Of a DNA stretch of 64,000 nt, positions 44,932-54,213 are shown one piece after another (position 1 is the stretch's first letter; each line of letters opens with the position of its first letter). The notes beneath the pieces are model-generated. The model made no database searches, was not told where the DNA came from, and was given only the letters and a program-made list of their open reading frames with translations. The stretch is from CAZEFK01 sp964511405 (lineage in GTDB: Bacteria > Pseudomonadota > Alphaproteobacteria > Elsterales > Elsteraceae), in NCBI GenBank assembly GCA_964511405.1, contig CAZEFK010000003.1, forward strand, positions 1 to 64,000. The letters run 5' to 3'. Position numbers and translations under genes: made by a program.

Positions 44932-45747
44932 ATGGCTCCGACCATCCTGATCACCGGGGCGACCGGCAATATCGGGCGCAAGCTGCGGGCGCATCTGGGC
45001 GAGCGCTATCCCCTGCGCCTGCTGTGCCTCAATCCGGACGGCGATCCGGCGGTGCGGACCGCCGACCTCAGCCTGTATGACGCGGCCTGGGCCGGCGAGT
45101 TTGCCGGCGTCGACACGGTGCTGCATGCCGCCGCCGATCCCAGCCCGCGCGCCAGCTGGGCGCGGGTGCAGCGCCTGAACCTGGACCTGCTGATGAATGT
45201 GATGGCGGCGGCCCAGGCCCACGGCGTGCGCCGCGTCGTGTTCGCCAGCTCGAATTTCGTGGTCGCCGGCCACCGGTTCGGCCAAGCGCCGCTGACCGCC
45301 GACATGGAGCCGGCGCCGATCAACGCCTATGGCGCCTCGAAGCTGTTCGGCGAGCGCCTGGGCAAGATGTTCGCCGAGCGCTTCGGCGTCAGCTTCATCG
45401 CCTTCCGGATCGGGGTCTGCCAGCGGCATCACGACAACCGCCACGGTCCGTGGATTCCGTTCGGCCATTGGGGCCAGGCGATGTGGGTCAGCGACCGCGA
45501 CCTGTGCCGCGCCTTCGAATGCGCCGTGGTCGACCGGTCGGTGCGGTTCGGCGTCTACAACCTGGTCTCGAACAATCCCGGGATGCGATGGGAGATCGAC
45601 AGCCTGCGCCGGGACCTGGGCTTCACGCCGGAGGACGGGCAGCCGATGCGGGTGCCGCCGACCCAGCGCCTCAAGGCCGGCCTGGCGTGGCTGCGCGATG
45701 TCGGGCTGCCGGCCTTCGGCCGATCCATCGCGGCGGCAAGATGGTAG
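44932..45747 (+). CDS. NAD-dependent epimerase/dehydratase-family SDR, uronate dehydrogenase-like
   Basis: A 271-residue extended SDR. The NAD motif GATGNIG is at residues 9-15, and the active site shows Ser in SSNFVVAG and YGASK near 131-135. The sequence order and length resemble uronate dehydrogenases, which oxidise galacturonate or glucuronate to the lactone, fitting the sugar-acid dehydratases on either side. It starts six bases after the first dehydratase. The assignment to Udh is likely but not certain. Confidence 0.78.
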   Translation: MAPTILITGATGNIGRKLRAHLGERYPLRLLCLNPDGDPAVRTADLSLYDAAWAGEFAGVDTVLHAAADPSPRASWARVQRLNLDLLMNVMAAAQAHGVRRVVFASSNFVVAGHRFGQAPLTADMEPAPINAYGASKLFGERLGKMFAERFGVSFIAFRIGVCQRHHDNRHGPWIPFGHWGQAMWVSDRDLCRAFECAVVDRSVRFGVYNLVSNNPGMRWEIDSLRRDLGFTPEDGQPMRVPPTQRLKAGLAWLRDVGLPAFGRSIAAARW

Positions 45748-45798
45748 CGAGAATAACCACGTGAAGCCTTCACGGATATCTGCAAGGGAGGACAGTCA

Positions 45799-47286
45799 AT
45801 GAGCGAATCTTCTCTCGATCGACGCCAATTCCTTCGCTATACGGCCGGCGCCGGCGCCTTGGCGTCGGGGCTGGTGCGGCCGGATCGGGCGTCCGCCGCG
45901 ACCGCCGGCGGCATCGACACGGCCCTGTGGACTCCCAGCTATGTCAACAGCATCGCCGGCACCATCGAGGTCGATACCGCCGCCGAATGCGCCAAGGTGG
46001 TGCCCTTGAACTACAAGGGCAAGGTGACCTTCTGGTGGGTGGGTCCCAACGAGGCGTCGCCGAAACTGGATCACGAGATCTGGGCCCAGTTCTGGGAGGC
46101 GTTCGGCAAGACCTACCCGAACATTACCGTCGAGAAGGTCAGTCTCGATTACAACCAGATCCAGGGCAAGTTGCGCACCGCGGCGTTGGGCAATGCGGCG
46201 CCCATGGTGGCGCGCCTCATGCTGATGTGGAGCCCGGAGCTGGCCGCCAAGGGCCTGGTGCGCGAACTGAAACCCGAGGACGTCGGCTACAGTACGGCCG
46301 ATTTCTGGCCGGGTGCGATGAAGTCGGTCACCTGGAAGGGCAAGACCTACGGCGTTCCGACCAACAACGAGACCATGGCGCTGATCTGGAACGCCGGGCT
46401 GTTCCGCGACGCCGGCCTCGACCCCGAGACGCCGCCGGCAACCTGGGACGACCTGGTCAAGTTCTCCAAGCAGATCAAGGACAAAACCGGGAAGTACGGC
46501 TACGGGCTGGTGGCGCGCCCGAACGCCGGCAACACGCCCTATCGGTTCATGCCGCAGGCCTGGGCCTATGGCGGCGGCGTCCTGGACGAGGCCGAGGACC
46601 ACCCGGCCTACCAGCGCATCTACCTGAACAACGACGGGACCCGGGCCGCCCTGCAACTGTCCTATGACATGTATGTGCGCGACCAGTCGGTTCCGCGCTC
46701 GGCCCTGACCAACACCCAGACCGAGAACCAGGACCCGTTCATCGCCGGCCAGCTCGGCATGATGATCAGCCACCCCAGCGAATATGCCGTGATGGTCGAC
46801 CGCGCGCGCAACGCGAAGGGCGACGATCGGGCGGTCGCCGATCAGGTGGTCGCCAACATGCGCTACGGCCTGATCCCGAAGGGCCCGGTGCGCCGCTCCG
46901 TCGTGTTCGGCGGCTGGAATGCGCATATCTTCAACGACAAGACGGTCGGCGGCGGCCTCGACCTGGATGCGGCGCGCGCCTTCGTCGCCTTCATGACCGG
47001 CCCGGAATGGTCGGTCAAGCTGGCCTGGACCGGCTCGAACCCGGGCAATATCCGTGGCTTCCGCACCAAGTGGATGAAGCAACGCCTGGAGCAGATCAAG
47101 TTCCTGGACGTCACCACGTCGATGCTCGCCGGCGGCGTACCGTTCCCGCCGATCCCCGAGGCCGACGAGATCATGAACATGATCGTGCCCGAGATGATGC
47201 AAAACGCGTTGACGCAAAAAATGTCGGTCGCCGCCGCGACCGACCTGGCCGCCAAAAAGGTCCGGGATGCCTTGTCCGTGATGTAA
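45799..47286 (+). CDS. ABC transporter substrate-binding protein, family 1, Tat-exported
   Basis: A 495-residue periplasmic protein. The N-terminus has a twin-arginine signal (DRRQFLRYTAGAGALASG). The family 1 core is visible: VTFWWVGPNEASPKLDHEIWAQFWEAF, then WKGKTYGVPTNNETMALIWNAGLF and GPEWSVKLA. Family 1 proteins bind sugars or sugar acids and need MalF/MalG-like permeases and a MalK-type ATPase, none of which lie nearby. It sits between the SDR and a second dehydratase, so it may serve a transporter encoded elsewhere. Confidence 0.85.
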   Translation: MSESSLDRRQFLRYTAGAGALASGLVRPDRASAATAGGIDTALWTPSYVNSIAGTIEVDTAAECAKVVPLNYKGKVTFWWVGPNEASPKLDHEIWAQFWEAFGKTYPNITVEKVSLDYNQIQGKLRTAALGNAAPMVARLMLMWSPELAAKGLVRELKPEDVGYSTADFWPGAMKSVTWKGKTYGVPTNNETMALIWNAGLFRDAGLDPETPPATWDDLVKFSKQIKDKTGKYGYGLVARPNAGNTPYRFMPQAWAYGGGVLDEAEDHPAYQRIYLNNDGTRAALQLSYDMYVRDQSVPRSALTNTQTENQDPFIAGQLGMMISHPSEYAVMVDRARNAKGDDRAVADQVVANMRYGLIPKGPVRRSVVFGGWNAHIFNDKTVGGGLDLDAARAFVAFMTGPEWSVKLAWTGSNPGNIRGFRTKWMKQRLEQIKFLDVTTSMLAGGVPFPPIPEADEIMNMIVPEMMQNALTQKMSVAAATDLAAKKVRDALSVM

Positions 47287-47301
47287 GGCCGGAGGAAGCC
47301 G

Positions 47302-48462
47302 ATGAAGATCACCTCGATCGTGCCGTGGCTGGTAAGGAACGGCGGCTCCTACTGGGGCGAGTACTTGTTCGTTCAGGTGAACACCGACGAAGGCATAACC
47401 GGATGGGGCGAGATCACCACCACGACCAAGATGGCCAACCGGGCGGTTGCCGGCATCGTCCGGCAACTGAACGATCTGCTGGTCGGCGAGGACCCGGCCC
47501 ATATCGAGCGACTGTGGCACAAGACCTTCCGCGCCTTCACCTATATGGGGAGCCGTGGCGCCACCACCCACTGCATCAGCGGCATCGACATCGCCCTGTG
47601 GGACATCCGGGGCAAGGTGCTGGGCAAGCCCATCTACGAGCTGCTGGGCGGGCCGGTGCGCGACGACATCCTGCTCTACACTCATCCCAACCAGCGCCGG
47701 TTCACCGATCGCGACGCGGTGTTCGCCGAGATCCGCGGCCTGGTCGGGTCGGGCCACACCGCCCTGAAGTTCGATCCCTTCCCCTTTCTGGATCCCCAGC
47801 GCCGGGAGGAGGGCTATCTGGACGGCGAACTCAGCCGCAAGGCCGAACGGATCGCCGCAGAGCTGACCGGCTGGGTGCGCGAGGCCGCCGGCCCCGACAC
47901 CGAGATCCTGATCGACGCCCATGGCCGCTTCAACGTGCCGACCGCGATCCGTCTGTGCCGGATGCTGGAGGACGTGGCCAAGATCGACTGGATGGAGGAG
48001 CCGGTGCCGGTCGAGAGCTACCACGCGCTGCGCCAGGTGCGCGAAAAGGTCAGCGCCTCGATCTCGGTGGGCGAGCGGCTGCACACGCGCTGGGAATTCG
48101 TGCCTATCTTCGAAAAGGAACTGGCCGACTACGTCATGCCCGACGTCACCTGGACCGGCGGGATCACCGAGATGAAGAAGATCGCGACCATGGCCGAGGC
48201 CTATTACGTGCCGATGTCGCCGCATGACGCCGGCGGTCCGATCAATGTGCTCGCCGGCGCCCATGTGATGATGACGGTGCCGAACTTCTATCGGCTGGAG
48301 ACATCGCACTATGACTTGAGCAGGTACAATCCGATGATGCAGGTCCCCTTGGACAATAGCGATGGGCGGTTGAAGCTGCCCAAGGCGCCCGGCCTGGGCA
48401 TCGACATGGACATGGACTATCTGCGCGGCAACGTGCTGGACGGGTTCGGCGGGCCAAGCTGA
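47302..48462 (+). CDS. Enolase-superfamily sugar-acid dehydratase (second copy)
   Basis: A 386-residue mandelate racemase-family enzyme. Metal ligands: D205 (LIDAHGR), E232 and E258 (SVGERL). Catalytic His: H207 and H308 (MSPHDAGGP). It is related to but clearly different from the dehydratase at 43747, so the two probably act on different stereoisomers or steps. A GGAGGAAG sits before ATG 47302. It is the last gene of the sugar-acid cluster and converges with the LysR gene. Confidence 0.87.
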   Translation: MKITSIVPWLVRNGGSYWGEYLFVQVNTDEGITGWGEITTTTKMANRAVAGIVRQLNDLLVGEDPAHIERLWHKTFRAFTYMGSRGATTHCISGIDIALWDIRGKVLGKPIYELLGGPVRDDILLYTHPNQRRFTDRDAVFAEIRGLVGSGHTALKFDPFPFLDPQRREEGYLDGELSRKAERIAAELTGWVREAAGPDTEILIDAHGRFNVPTAIRLCRMLEDVAKIDWMEEPVPVESYHALRQVREKVSASISVGERLHTRWEFVPIFEKELADYVMPDVTWTGGITEMKKIATMAEAYYVPMSPHDAGGPINVLAGAHVMMTVPNFYRLETSHYDLSRYNPMMQVPLDNSDGRLKLPKAPGLGIDMDMDYLRGNVLDGFGGPS

Positions 48463-48485
48463 CGCGCCCGCCGAAACCGATCGCG

Positions 48486-49406
48486 TCACGTCCAGCTTCG
48501 TCTCAGCTCTTCGAAGAAGAGCGTCGCCATCGTCTTCGTCTCGCCGATGAAGTCCGAGATGAGGCGGGCGTTGCGCGCGTCCCGGGCAAAGCACAGCAAG
48601 AAATCGAACGGCGTTTCCGGCTCGAACGGCCGCGCGACCAGCGATGACTCCATGCCTGTGATGAACAGCGGGTGCACCAGGGAGACGCCCAGTCCCGCGG
48701 CCACGAACTGGCAGACGGTCAGGTTGGCGCTGGCGGTCAGCACGACGTTGGTGTTCACGTGGTGCGTTTCGAACAGCGTCGCGATCTTCTGCCCGGTGTA
48801 GGTGTCGACGTTGAACGACACGAACGGGACCCCGTTCAGATGGTCCGGGCGGACGACCTTCAGCCGGGCCAGCGGATGGCCGACCGGCATGATGCAGAGC
48901 AGCGGATGCTCCAGCAGCGGCTCGGCGACGACATAGGGGTTGTCGATCCGGGCGCTGACCAGCCCGACGTCCAGTTTGCGCGTCAGGATGCTGTCGACGA
49001 CCCAGTGCGAGCCCATCGCCTGGATCGAGCAATAGACATTGGGGTTCCGCTCCAGGAAGCCCATCGTTGCCCGCTGGATGAAGGCGCCGGCCAGCGCCGG
49101 TATGACCCCGACGACCAGCCGGCCCTGGTCCTCGCGCCGGATCACGGCGATGGCGCTTTCCAACTGGCGCATGCCGGTAAAAATGCGGTCGACCTCCTCA
49201 TAGAGGCGCAGGCCCTGCGCCGTCGGCACCAGGCGGCCCTTGTGGCGGTCGAAGAGCTTCAAGCCGGTGTCGCTCTCCAGGTGCATCAGGAGCTTGCTCG
49301 CCGCGGGCTGTGAGATGCGCAGCATCTCCGCCGCCCGGCTGACCGTGCCGTGCTCGATCAGCGCCCGGAAGGTCTCGATCTGCCGAAGGTTGATGGCGCG
49401 CGGCAT
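48486..49406 (-). CDS. LysR-family regulator, OccR/NocR-like
   Basis: A 306-residue regulator. It begins LRQIETFRALIEHGTVSRAAEMLRISQPAASKLLMHLE (residues 7-44 pattern), a helix-turn-helix of the opine-catabolism group (OccR/NocR-like), with the co-inducer domain behind. The start at 49406 is where the family begins; a longer frame to 49481 lacks similarity. It diverges from the HcnA-like remnant and flavoprotein operon and is a clear paralogue of the regulator at 62896-63810. It probably activates the flavoprotein operon. Confidence 0.9.
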   Translation of the reverse strand: MPRAINLRQIETFRALIEHGTVSRAAEMLRISQPAASKLLMHLESDTGLKLFDRHKGRLVPTAQGLRLYEEVDRIFTGMRQLESAIAVIRREDQGRLVVGVIPALAGAFIQRATMGFLERNPNVYCSIQAMGSHWVVDSILTRKLDVGLVSARIDNPYVVAEPLLEHPLLCIMPVGHPLARLKVVRPDHLNGVPFVSFNVDTYTGQKIATLFETHHVNTNVVLTASANLTVCQFVAAGLGVSLVHPLFITGMESSLVARPFEPETPFDFLLCFARDARNARLISDFIGETKTMATLFFEELRRSWT

Positions 49407-49480
49407 AGTATAACCCTTGAGAATAGGATATGCATGATTTGGCCTTGGACATAATACGGTCCGGCTTCTTACCGTCGTCA

Positions 49481-49612
49481 ATGACGAGGATGACCTCCCG
49501 CGCAGACTTCGTGATCGATAGGGACAGCCCGGTGTTTCGAACGCTGCAGGACCCGCAGGGGACCGCTCTCACCATCGACCATTGGCGCGGCCGTCCGGGC
49601 GCCCGGTCGTGA
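49481..49612 (+). pseudogene. Probable remnant of an HcnA-like [2Fe-2S] subunit
   Basis: A short frame (43 codons from ATG 49481) ends in FRTLQDPQGTALTID then RGRPGARS and stops, overlapping the flavoprotein gene start (GTGA). HcnA/opine-oxidase small subunits normally begin FRRL.DP.G..LTI.....RPVAA and continue with a cysteine-rich [2Fe-2S] domain. That cysteine region is absent here. It could be a truncated subunit gene left after a deletion, or a short unrelated leader. ATG 49490 and 49430 are other starts. Confidence 0.4.
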
Positions 49613-51012
49613 GCCGCCGGGTCGACCTCCTGATCGTCGGGGCGGGGCCGGCCGGGCTGTCGGCGGCGATCACCGCGCGGCGCCATGGTCTGGACGTGCT
49701 GGTCGTCGACGAGCAGCCGGCGCCCGGCGGCCAGATCTGGCGGAATGTCGAAGCTGTCGCGGGTACGCCACGGGCGGCCGTCCTGGGCAAGGCCTATGCC
49801 GACGGCCAAGCGGTCGTCGCCCGGTTCCGCGCCAGCGGCGCCGGCTATGAGCCCGGGACCCAGGTCTGGCAGGTCGAGCGCGGCCCGCGCGTGTACATGA
49901 CCCGGGCCGGCGCGGCGCGGGCCGTGACATCAGGCGCGCTGCTGCTGGCGACCGGGGCGCAGGAGCGCCCGGTGCCGTTTCCCGGCTGGACACTGCCCGG
50001 CGTGATGACCGTCGGGGCCGCCCAGATCGTCCTGAAGACGTCAGGCCAGATCCCGGCCGAGCCGGTCTGGATCGCCGGCTGCGGGCCGCTGCCGCTGCTT
50101 TATGCCGTGCAACTGCTTCGGGCGGGTGGCCGGATCGCCGGCTTTCTCGACACCACGCCGCCGGGCCGGGCCGCGGCCGCGCTCCCGAGTCTCGCAGCGG
50201 CGGCGTTCGGCGCGCCGGGCGACCTGCTGAAGGGGCTCGGCTGGATCGCCAGCCTGCGGCGGCGCGTCCCCTATGTCCGCCATGTCGCCGACATCGAAGC
50301 GCTGGGCGGCGACACGCTCGACCAAATCAGCTACCGAACCGCCGGCGGCCGCAGCGCGACCGTGCCGGCAAGCCTTCTGTTGGTCCATGAAGGCCTGGTT
50401 CCGACCATTCATCCGACCCTCGCGCTCGGCTGCCGGCATGGCTGGAACGCCGATCAGGACTGCTTCGCGCCCGAACTCGACGCCTGGGGCGAGACCTCGG
50501 AGCCTGACGTGTTCGTGGCCGGGGACGGCGCCGGCATCGGCGCCGCCGCCGCGGCCTGCCTGCGCGGCGAGATTGCCGCCCTGCGCATTGCCGCCCGGGC
50601 CGGCCGTCTGCCCGAGGCCGACGCTGCCGCCGCGGCGCAGCCGATCCGATCGCGGCTGGCGCGGGCGCTGGCGGCCCGGCCGCTGCTGAACGCGCTCTAC
50701 CGTCCGCGGTCTGCCATCTTCGTGCCGGCGGACCAGACCATCGCCTGCCGCTGCGAGGAGGTCGACGTCGCCGCGATCCGCGCGCAGGTCCGGACCGGCG
50801 GCCGGCCGGGGCCGAACCAGGTCAAGGCCTTCACGCGCGCCGGCATGGGGCCGTGCCAGGGCCGGCAGTGCAGCTACACGATCGCCCATGTCCTGGCCGC
50901 CGCCGAGGGCCGGGCGGTGCCCGATGTCGGCCTCTATCGGGTGCGGCCGCCGCTGAAGCCGCTCACCCTGGGCGAGCTGGCGGCGCTCGACACGACGGAT
51001 GCGGCGTCGTGA
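49609..51012 (+). CDS. HcnB/OoxA-like FAD-NAD oxidoreductase subunit
   Basis: A 467-residue flavoprotein: N-terminal FAD-binding GxGxxG in LLIVGAGPAGLSAAI, a second nucleotide fold near residues 153-180, and a C-terminal bacterioferritin-associated-ferredoxin-like Fe-S site with C380, C382, C416 and C421 (CRCEEV and GPCQGRQC). This matches the alpha/beta subunits of opine oxidase and HCN synthase. GTG 49609 overlaps the preceding short frame, and its stop overlaps the next flavoprotein gene. Confidence 0.87.
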   Translation: MSRRVDLLIVGAGPAGLSAAITARRHGLDVLVVDEQPAPGGQIWRNVEAVAGTPRAAVLGKAYADGQAVVARFRASGAGYEPGTQVWQVERGPRVYMTRAGAARAVTSGALLLATGAQERPVPFPGWTLPGVMTVGAAQIVLKTSGQIPAEPVWIAGCGPLPLLYAVQLLRAGGRIAGFLDTTPPGRAAAALPSLAAAAFGAPGDLLKGLGWIASLRRRVPYVRHVADIEALGGDTLDQISYRTAGGRSATVPASLLLVHEGLVPTIHPTLALGCRHGWNADQDCFAPELDAWGETSEPDVFVAGDGAGIGAAAAACLRGEIAALRIAARAGRLPEADAAAAAQPIRSRLARALAARPLLNALYRPRSAIFVPADQTIACRCEEVDVAAIRAQVRTGGRPGPNQVKAFTRAGMGPCQGRQCSYTIAHVLAAAEGRAVPDVGLYRVRPPLKPLTLGELAALDTTDAAS

Positions 51013-52160
51013 GCGCGCCGGGGATCGATGTCCTGGTCATCGGCGGCGGCCTGCACGGGCTGTCGGCCGCGCTGCATCTGGCCCGCGCCGGGCGCCGCGT
51101 CGTGATCCTGGAGCGGTCCTGGGTCGGCCGCCACGCCTCCGGCGCCACCGCGGCCGGGGTGCGCACGCTCAACCGGCATCCGGCCGAGCTGCCGATCTCC
51201 CTGGAAGCCATGGACATGTGGCACAACATCCGTGCCCTCGTCGGCGACGATTGCGGCTTCCATGCCCACGGCCAGATCAACGTCGCCGAGCATCCTGAGC
51301 ACCTGCCCGTGCTGGAAAAGCGCCTCGCCCTGATGCGGGACGCCGGCTATCGGCACGAGGAGCTGGTCGACCGGGCGGAGCTGCGACGGTTGGTGCCCGC
51401 GATCGCGCCCCACTGCACGGCCGCGCTGGTGGCCCGGCGCGATGGCGCCGCCGATCCGCATCGGACCCTGCTGGCGTTCCGCCGCAGTGCCGAGGCCGCC
51501 GGCGTCGCCATCCACGAAGGCCTGGGCGTGACGGCCATCGAGCGCGCCGGCCCTGACTGGCGCGTGCGGACCGAGGGCCGGGACTTCGTCACGCCCACCG
51601 TCGTCAATGCCGCCGGGGCCTGGGCCGGTACGATCGCCGCCATGATCGGCGACAATATCCCCCTCGGCCACAAGGCCTCGATGATGATCGTGACCGAGCG
51701 CGTGGCACCGCTCCTGAAGCCGGTGGTCAGCGTCGTCGGGCGGTCGCTCTCCTTCAAGCAGTCCGACCAGGGCACCCTGGTGATCGGCGGCGGGCTGCAG
51801 GGCAGCGCCGACATCGAGGCGCAGCGGAGCGCCGTCAACTTCGCCGAGCTCGCCAAGGGCGCCCGGGCGGCGACCGATCTCTTTCCCGCCGTCGGGCCGG
51901 TGCGGATCGTGCGGACCTGGGCGGGCATGGAGGCGAAGACCGACGACCTTCTGCCCGTGATCGGCGCCTCGCCCACCGCGAGCGGCGTCTACCACGCCTT
52001 CGGGTTCTCCGGCCACGGCTTCCAACTGGTGCCGGTGGTCGGCGCCATTCTGGCCGACCTGATCGTCCATGGCGGCACCAACCGGCGGATCGAGGGCCTG
52101 TCGGCGCGCCGGCTGATGCCCGGTCAAACCGGCGCGATACCAGAAAGGGCGCACAGCTAA
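51009..52160 (+). CDS. HcnC/OoxB-like FAD-dependent amine oxidase subunit
   Basis: A 383-residue DAO-family flavoprotein with VLVIGGGLHGLSAALHLARAG at the N-terminus, a conserved GATAAGVRTLNRHP segment, and the C-terminal GFSGHGFQLVP motif. It is the partner of the HcnB-like subunit, forming an amine dehydrogenase that oxidises the C-N bond of opines or sarcosine-type compounds. GTG 51009 overlaps the previous stop, and its TAA overlaps the HyuA start (TAATG). Start chosen on coupling. Confidence 0.88.
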   Translation: MSAPGIDVLVIGGGLHGLSAALHLARAGRRVVILERSWVGRHASGATAAGVRTLNRHPAELPISLEAMDMWHNIRALVGDDCGFHAHGQINVAEHPEHLPVLEKRLALMRDAGYRHEELVDRAELRRLVPAIAPHCTAALVARRDGAADPHRTLLAFRRSAEAAGVAIHEGLGVTAIERAGPDWRVRTEGRDFVTPTVVNAAGAWAGTIAAMIGDNIPLGHKASMMIVTERVAPLLKPVVSVVGRSLSFKQSDQGTLVIGGGLQGSADIEAQRSAVNFAELAKGARAATDLFPAVGPVRIVRTWAGMEAKTDDLLPVIGASPTASGVYHAFGFSGHGFQLVPVVGAILADLIVHGGTNRRIEGLSARRLMPGQTGAIPERAHS

Positions 52161-54199
52161 TGTACCGAATTGGCGTCGATGTCGGCGGCACCTTCACCGA
52201 TTTCACGATCTCGAACGCGGGCACCGGCGACACCCTGTACTTCAAGGTGCCGTCGACGCCGGCCGATCCGTCGGTCGCGATCATCGACGGGATTTCGCAG
52301 ATCCTGAGCCTCTATGGCATCGCGCCGGCCGCAATCGCCTATATCGGGCACGGCACCACGGTCGCCACCAACATGATCATCGAGCGGCGCGGCGTGCCCA
52401 CCGCCCTGATCACCACGAGGGGCTTCCGCGACGTGCTGGCCATCGGCCGCCAGACGCGGCCGGCCCTGTACGACAGCGCGATCCGCAAGCCGGAGCCCCT
52501 GGTCGAGCGCTATCGGCGCCGCGAGGTCGACGAGCGCCTGACCGCGACGGGCGAGTGCCTGCGCCCGCTCGACGACCGGGACCTGGACGGCGTGCTGGAC
52601 GACCTGGTCGGGACCGGGGTCCAAGCGATCGCCGTGTCGTTCCTGCACGCCTATCGGAACCCGGCCCACGAGGACGCGGCGGCTCGGGCCATCGCCCGCC
52701 GGCTGCCCGGCGTCTATGTCAGCCTGTCGTCCAAGGTGTTGCCGGAGTTCCGCGAATATGAGCGGACGTCGACCACCGTTCTCAACGCCTATGTCGGCCC
52801 GAAGATGGCCGATTACTTCGATCGTCTGAACGCCCGCATCGGCGAGCTCGGGATTCCGGTCGCGCCGATGACCATCCATTCCAACGGCGGCCTGCTCTCC
52901 GTCGACACGGCCAAGCGCCTGCCGGTGACGACCTGCCTGTCGGGCCCGGCGGCCGGCGTCATGGGGGCCGCGGTGGTCGGCACCGCGGCGGGTTTTCCCG
53001 ACCTCGTCACCTTCGACGTGGGCGGGACCAGCACCGACGTGTCGCTGATCGCCGGCGGACGGCCGAAATTCACCTCCAGCCGGGATGTCGCCGGCCATCC
53101 CGTGAAGCTGCCGATGATCGACATCCATGTCATCGGCGCGGGCGGCGGCAGCATCGCCGCCATCGACGACGCCGGCGCCCTGACCGTCGGCCCGCGCAGC
53201 GCCGGCGCGGTGCCTGGACCGGTCGCCTACGGCAAGGGCGGCGCGGAGCCGACGCTGACCGATGCGAACATCTGCCTCAACCGGCTCAATCCCGTCGCCC
53301 TGCTTGACGGACGGATGCCGGTCGACCGCGACGCCGCGATGGCGAGCATCGAAGCGCGCATCGCCCGGCCCCTCGGCATCCCGGTCGCGGACGCCGCCTT
53401 CGGCATCATCCAGGTCGCGGCCGCCAACATGAGCCGCGCGATCCGCGCCGTGACCACCGAGCAGGGCCACGACGTCGCGCACCTCACCCTGTTCGCGTTC
53501 GGCGGCGCCGGTCCGCTGCACGGCGCCGAGGTCGCGCGGGAGTCCGGGATCGGCCGCATCCTGGTGCCGCAGGAGCCCGGGACGATGTGCGCGCGCGGCG
53601 CGCTGCTATCCGACGTCAGCCTCGATTTCGTGCGCATGCAGCTCGCGCCGGCGACCCCGGAAGCCTGGGCCGGGGCCTGCCGGGCCCTGCGCGAGATGGT
53701 CGAGGAGGGCGATCGCTGGCTGGCCTCCGAGGCCGTCGATCGCGACCTGCGCGCGTTCACCTTCGCGATCGATGCCCACTATGCCGGCCAGAACCACGAG
53801 ATTCGCGTGCCGCTCGAGGCTGCCGACGACGCCGGGCTGGACGACTTCCTGGCGCGCTTCGGCCGCGCCCACGCCCTGAGTTACGGCTACGACATTCCGG
53901 GCCAACCGGTCGTCATCGTGAGCTGCCGCCTGCGCGCGGTCGGCCACGTGCCCAAGCCGATGGCGCCGTCCTATGCCGGCGGCGCCAGCGTCGCCGGCGC
54001 GCAGATCGACAAGCGCAGCGTCTATTACGGCCCCGACGCCGGCTGGTGCGCGACGCCGATCTATCGCCGGTCCGCGCTGCCGGTCGGCGACGCAGTTCCG
54101 GGGCCGGCCATCATCGACGAGATGAGTTCGACGTCCGTCGTCCTGGCCGGGCAGACCGCCGTCATCGACGCCTTCGGCAACATCGTCATTACCAACTGA
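52160..54199 (+). CDS. Hydantoinase/5-oxoprolinase subunit A (HyuA-like)
   Basis: A 679-residue ATP-dependent subunit of the acetone carboxylase/hydantoinase/oxoprolinase family. The N-terminal DVGGTFTDF (residues 6-14) and later FDVGGTSTDVSLI are phosphate-binding loops of the ASKHA ATPase fold, and GHGTTVATN is the family signature. It works with HyuB to open hydantoins or oxoproline, or N-methylhydantoin. It starts in the stop of the HcnC-like gene and is followed 14 bases later by HyuB. Confidence 0.92.
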   Translation: MYRIGVDVGGTFTDFTISNAGTGDTLYFKVPSTPADPSVAIIDGISQILSLYGIAPAAIAYIGHGTTVATNMIIERRGVPTALITTRGFRDVLAIGRQTRPALYDSAIRKPEPLVERYRRREVDERLTATGECLRPLDDRDLDGVLDDLVGTGVQAIAVSFLHAYRNPAHEDAAARAIARRLPGVYVSLSSKVLPEFREYERTSTTVLNAYVGPKMADYFDRLNARIGELGIPVAPMTIHSNGGLLSVDTAKRLPVTTCLSGPAAGVMGAAVVGTAAGFPDLVTFDVGGTSTDVSLIAGGRPKFTSSRDVAGHPVKLPMIDIHVIGAGGGSIAAIDDAGALTVGPRSAGAVPGPVAYGKGGAEPTLTDANICLNRLNPVALLDGRMPVDRDAAMASIEARIARPLGIPVADAAFGIIQVAAANMSRAIRAVTTEQGHDVAHLTLFAFGGAGPLHGAEVARESGIGRILVPQEPGTMCARGALLSDVSLDFVRMQLAPATPEAWAGACRALREMVEEGDRWLASEAVDRDLRAFTFAIDAHYAGQNHEIRVPLEAADDAGLDDFLARFGRAHALSYGYDIPGQPVVIVSCRLRAVGHVPKPMAPSYAGGASVAGAQIDKRSVYYGPDAGWCATPIYRRSALPVGDAVPGPAIIDEMSSTSVVLAGQTAVIDAFGNIVITN

Positions 54200-54213
54200 G
54201 GGACCGGGATCCC

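Noticed and set aside
45796..49032. Very long open frame (over 1,000 codons) on the minus strand opposite the binding protein and second dehydratase
   Set aside because: It runs antisense to two clearly recognisable genes and has low-complexity Arg/Gly/His/Gln-rich content without family motifs. Long antisense frames are expected in G+C-rich DNA.
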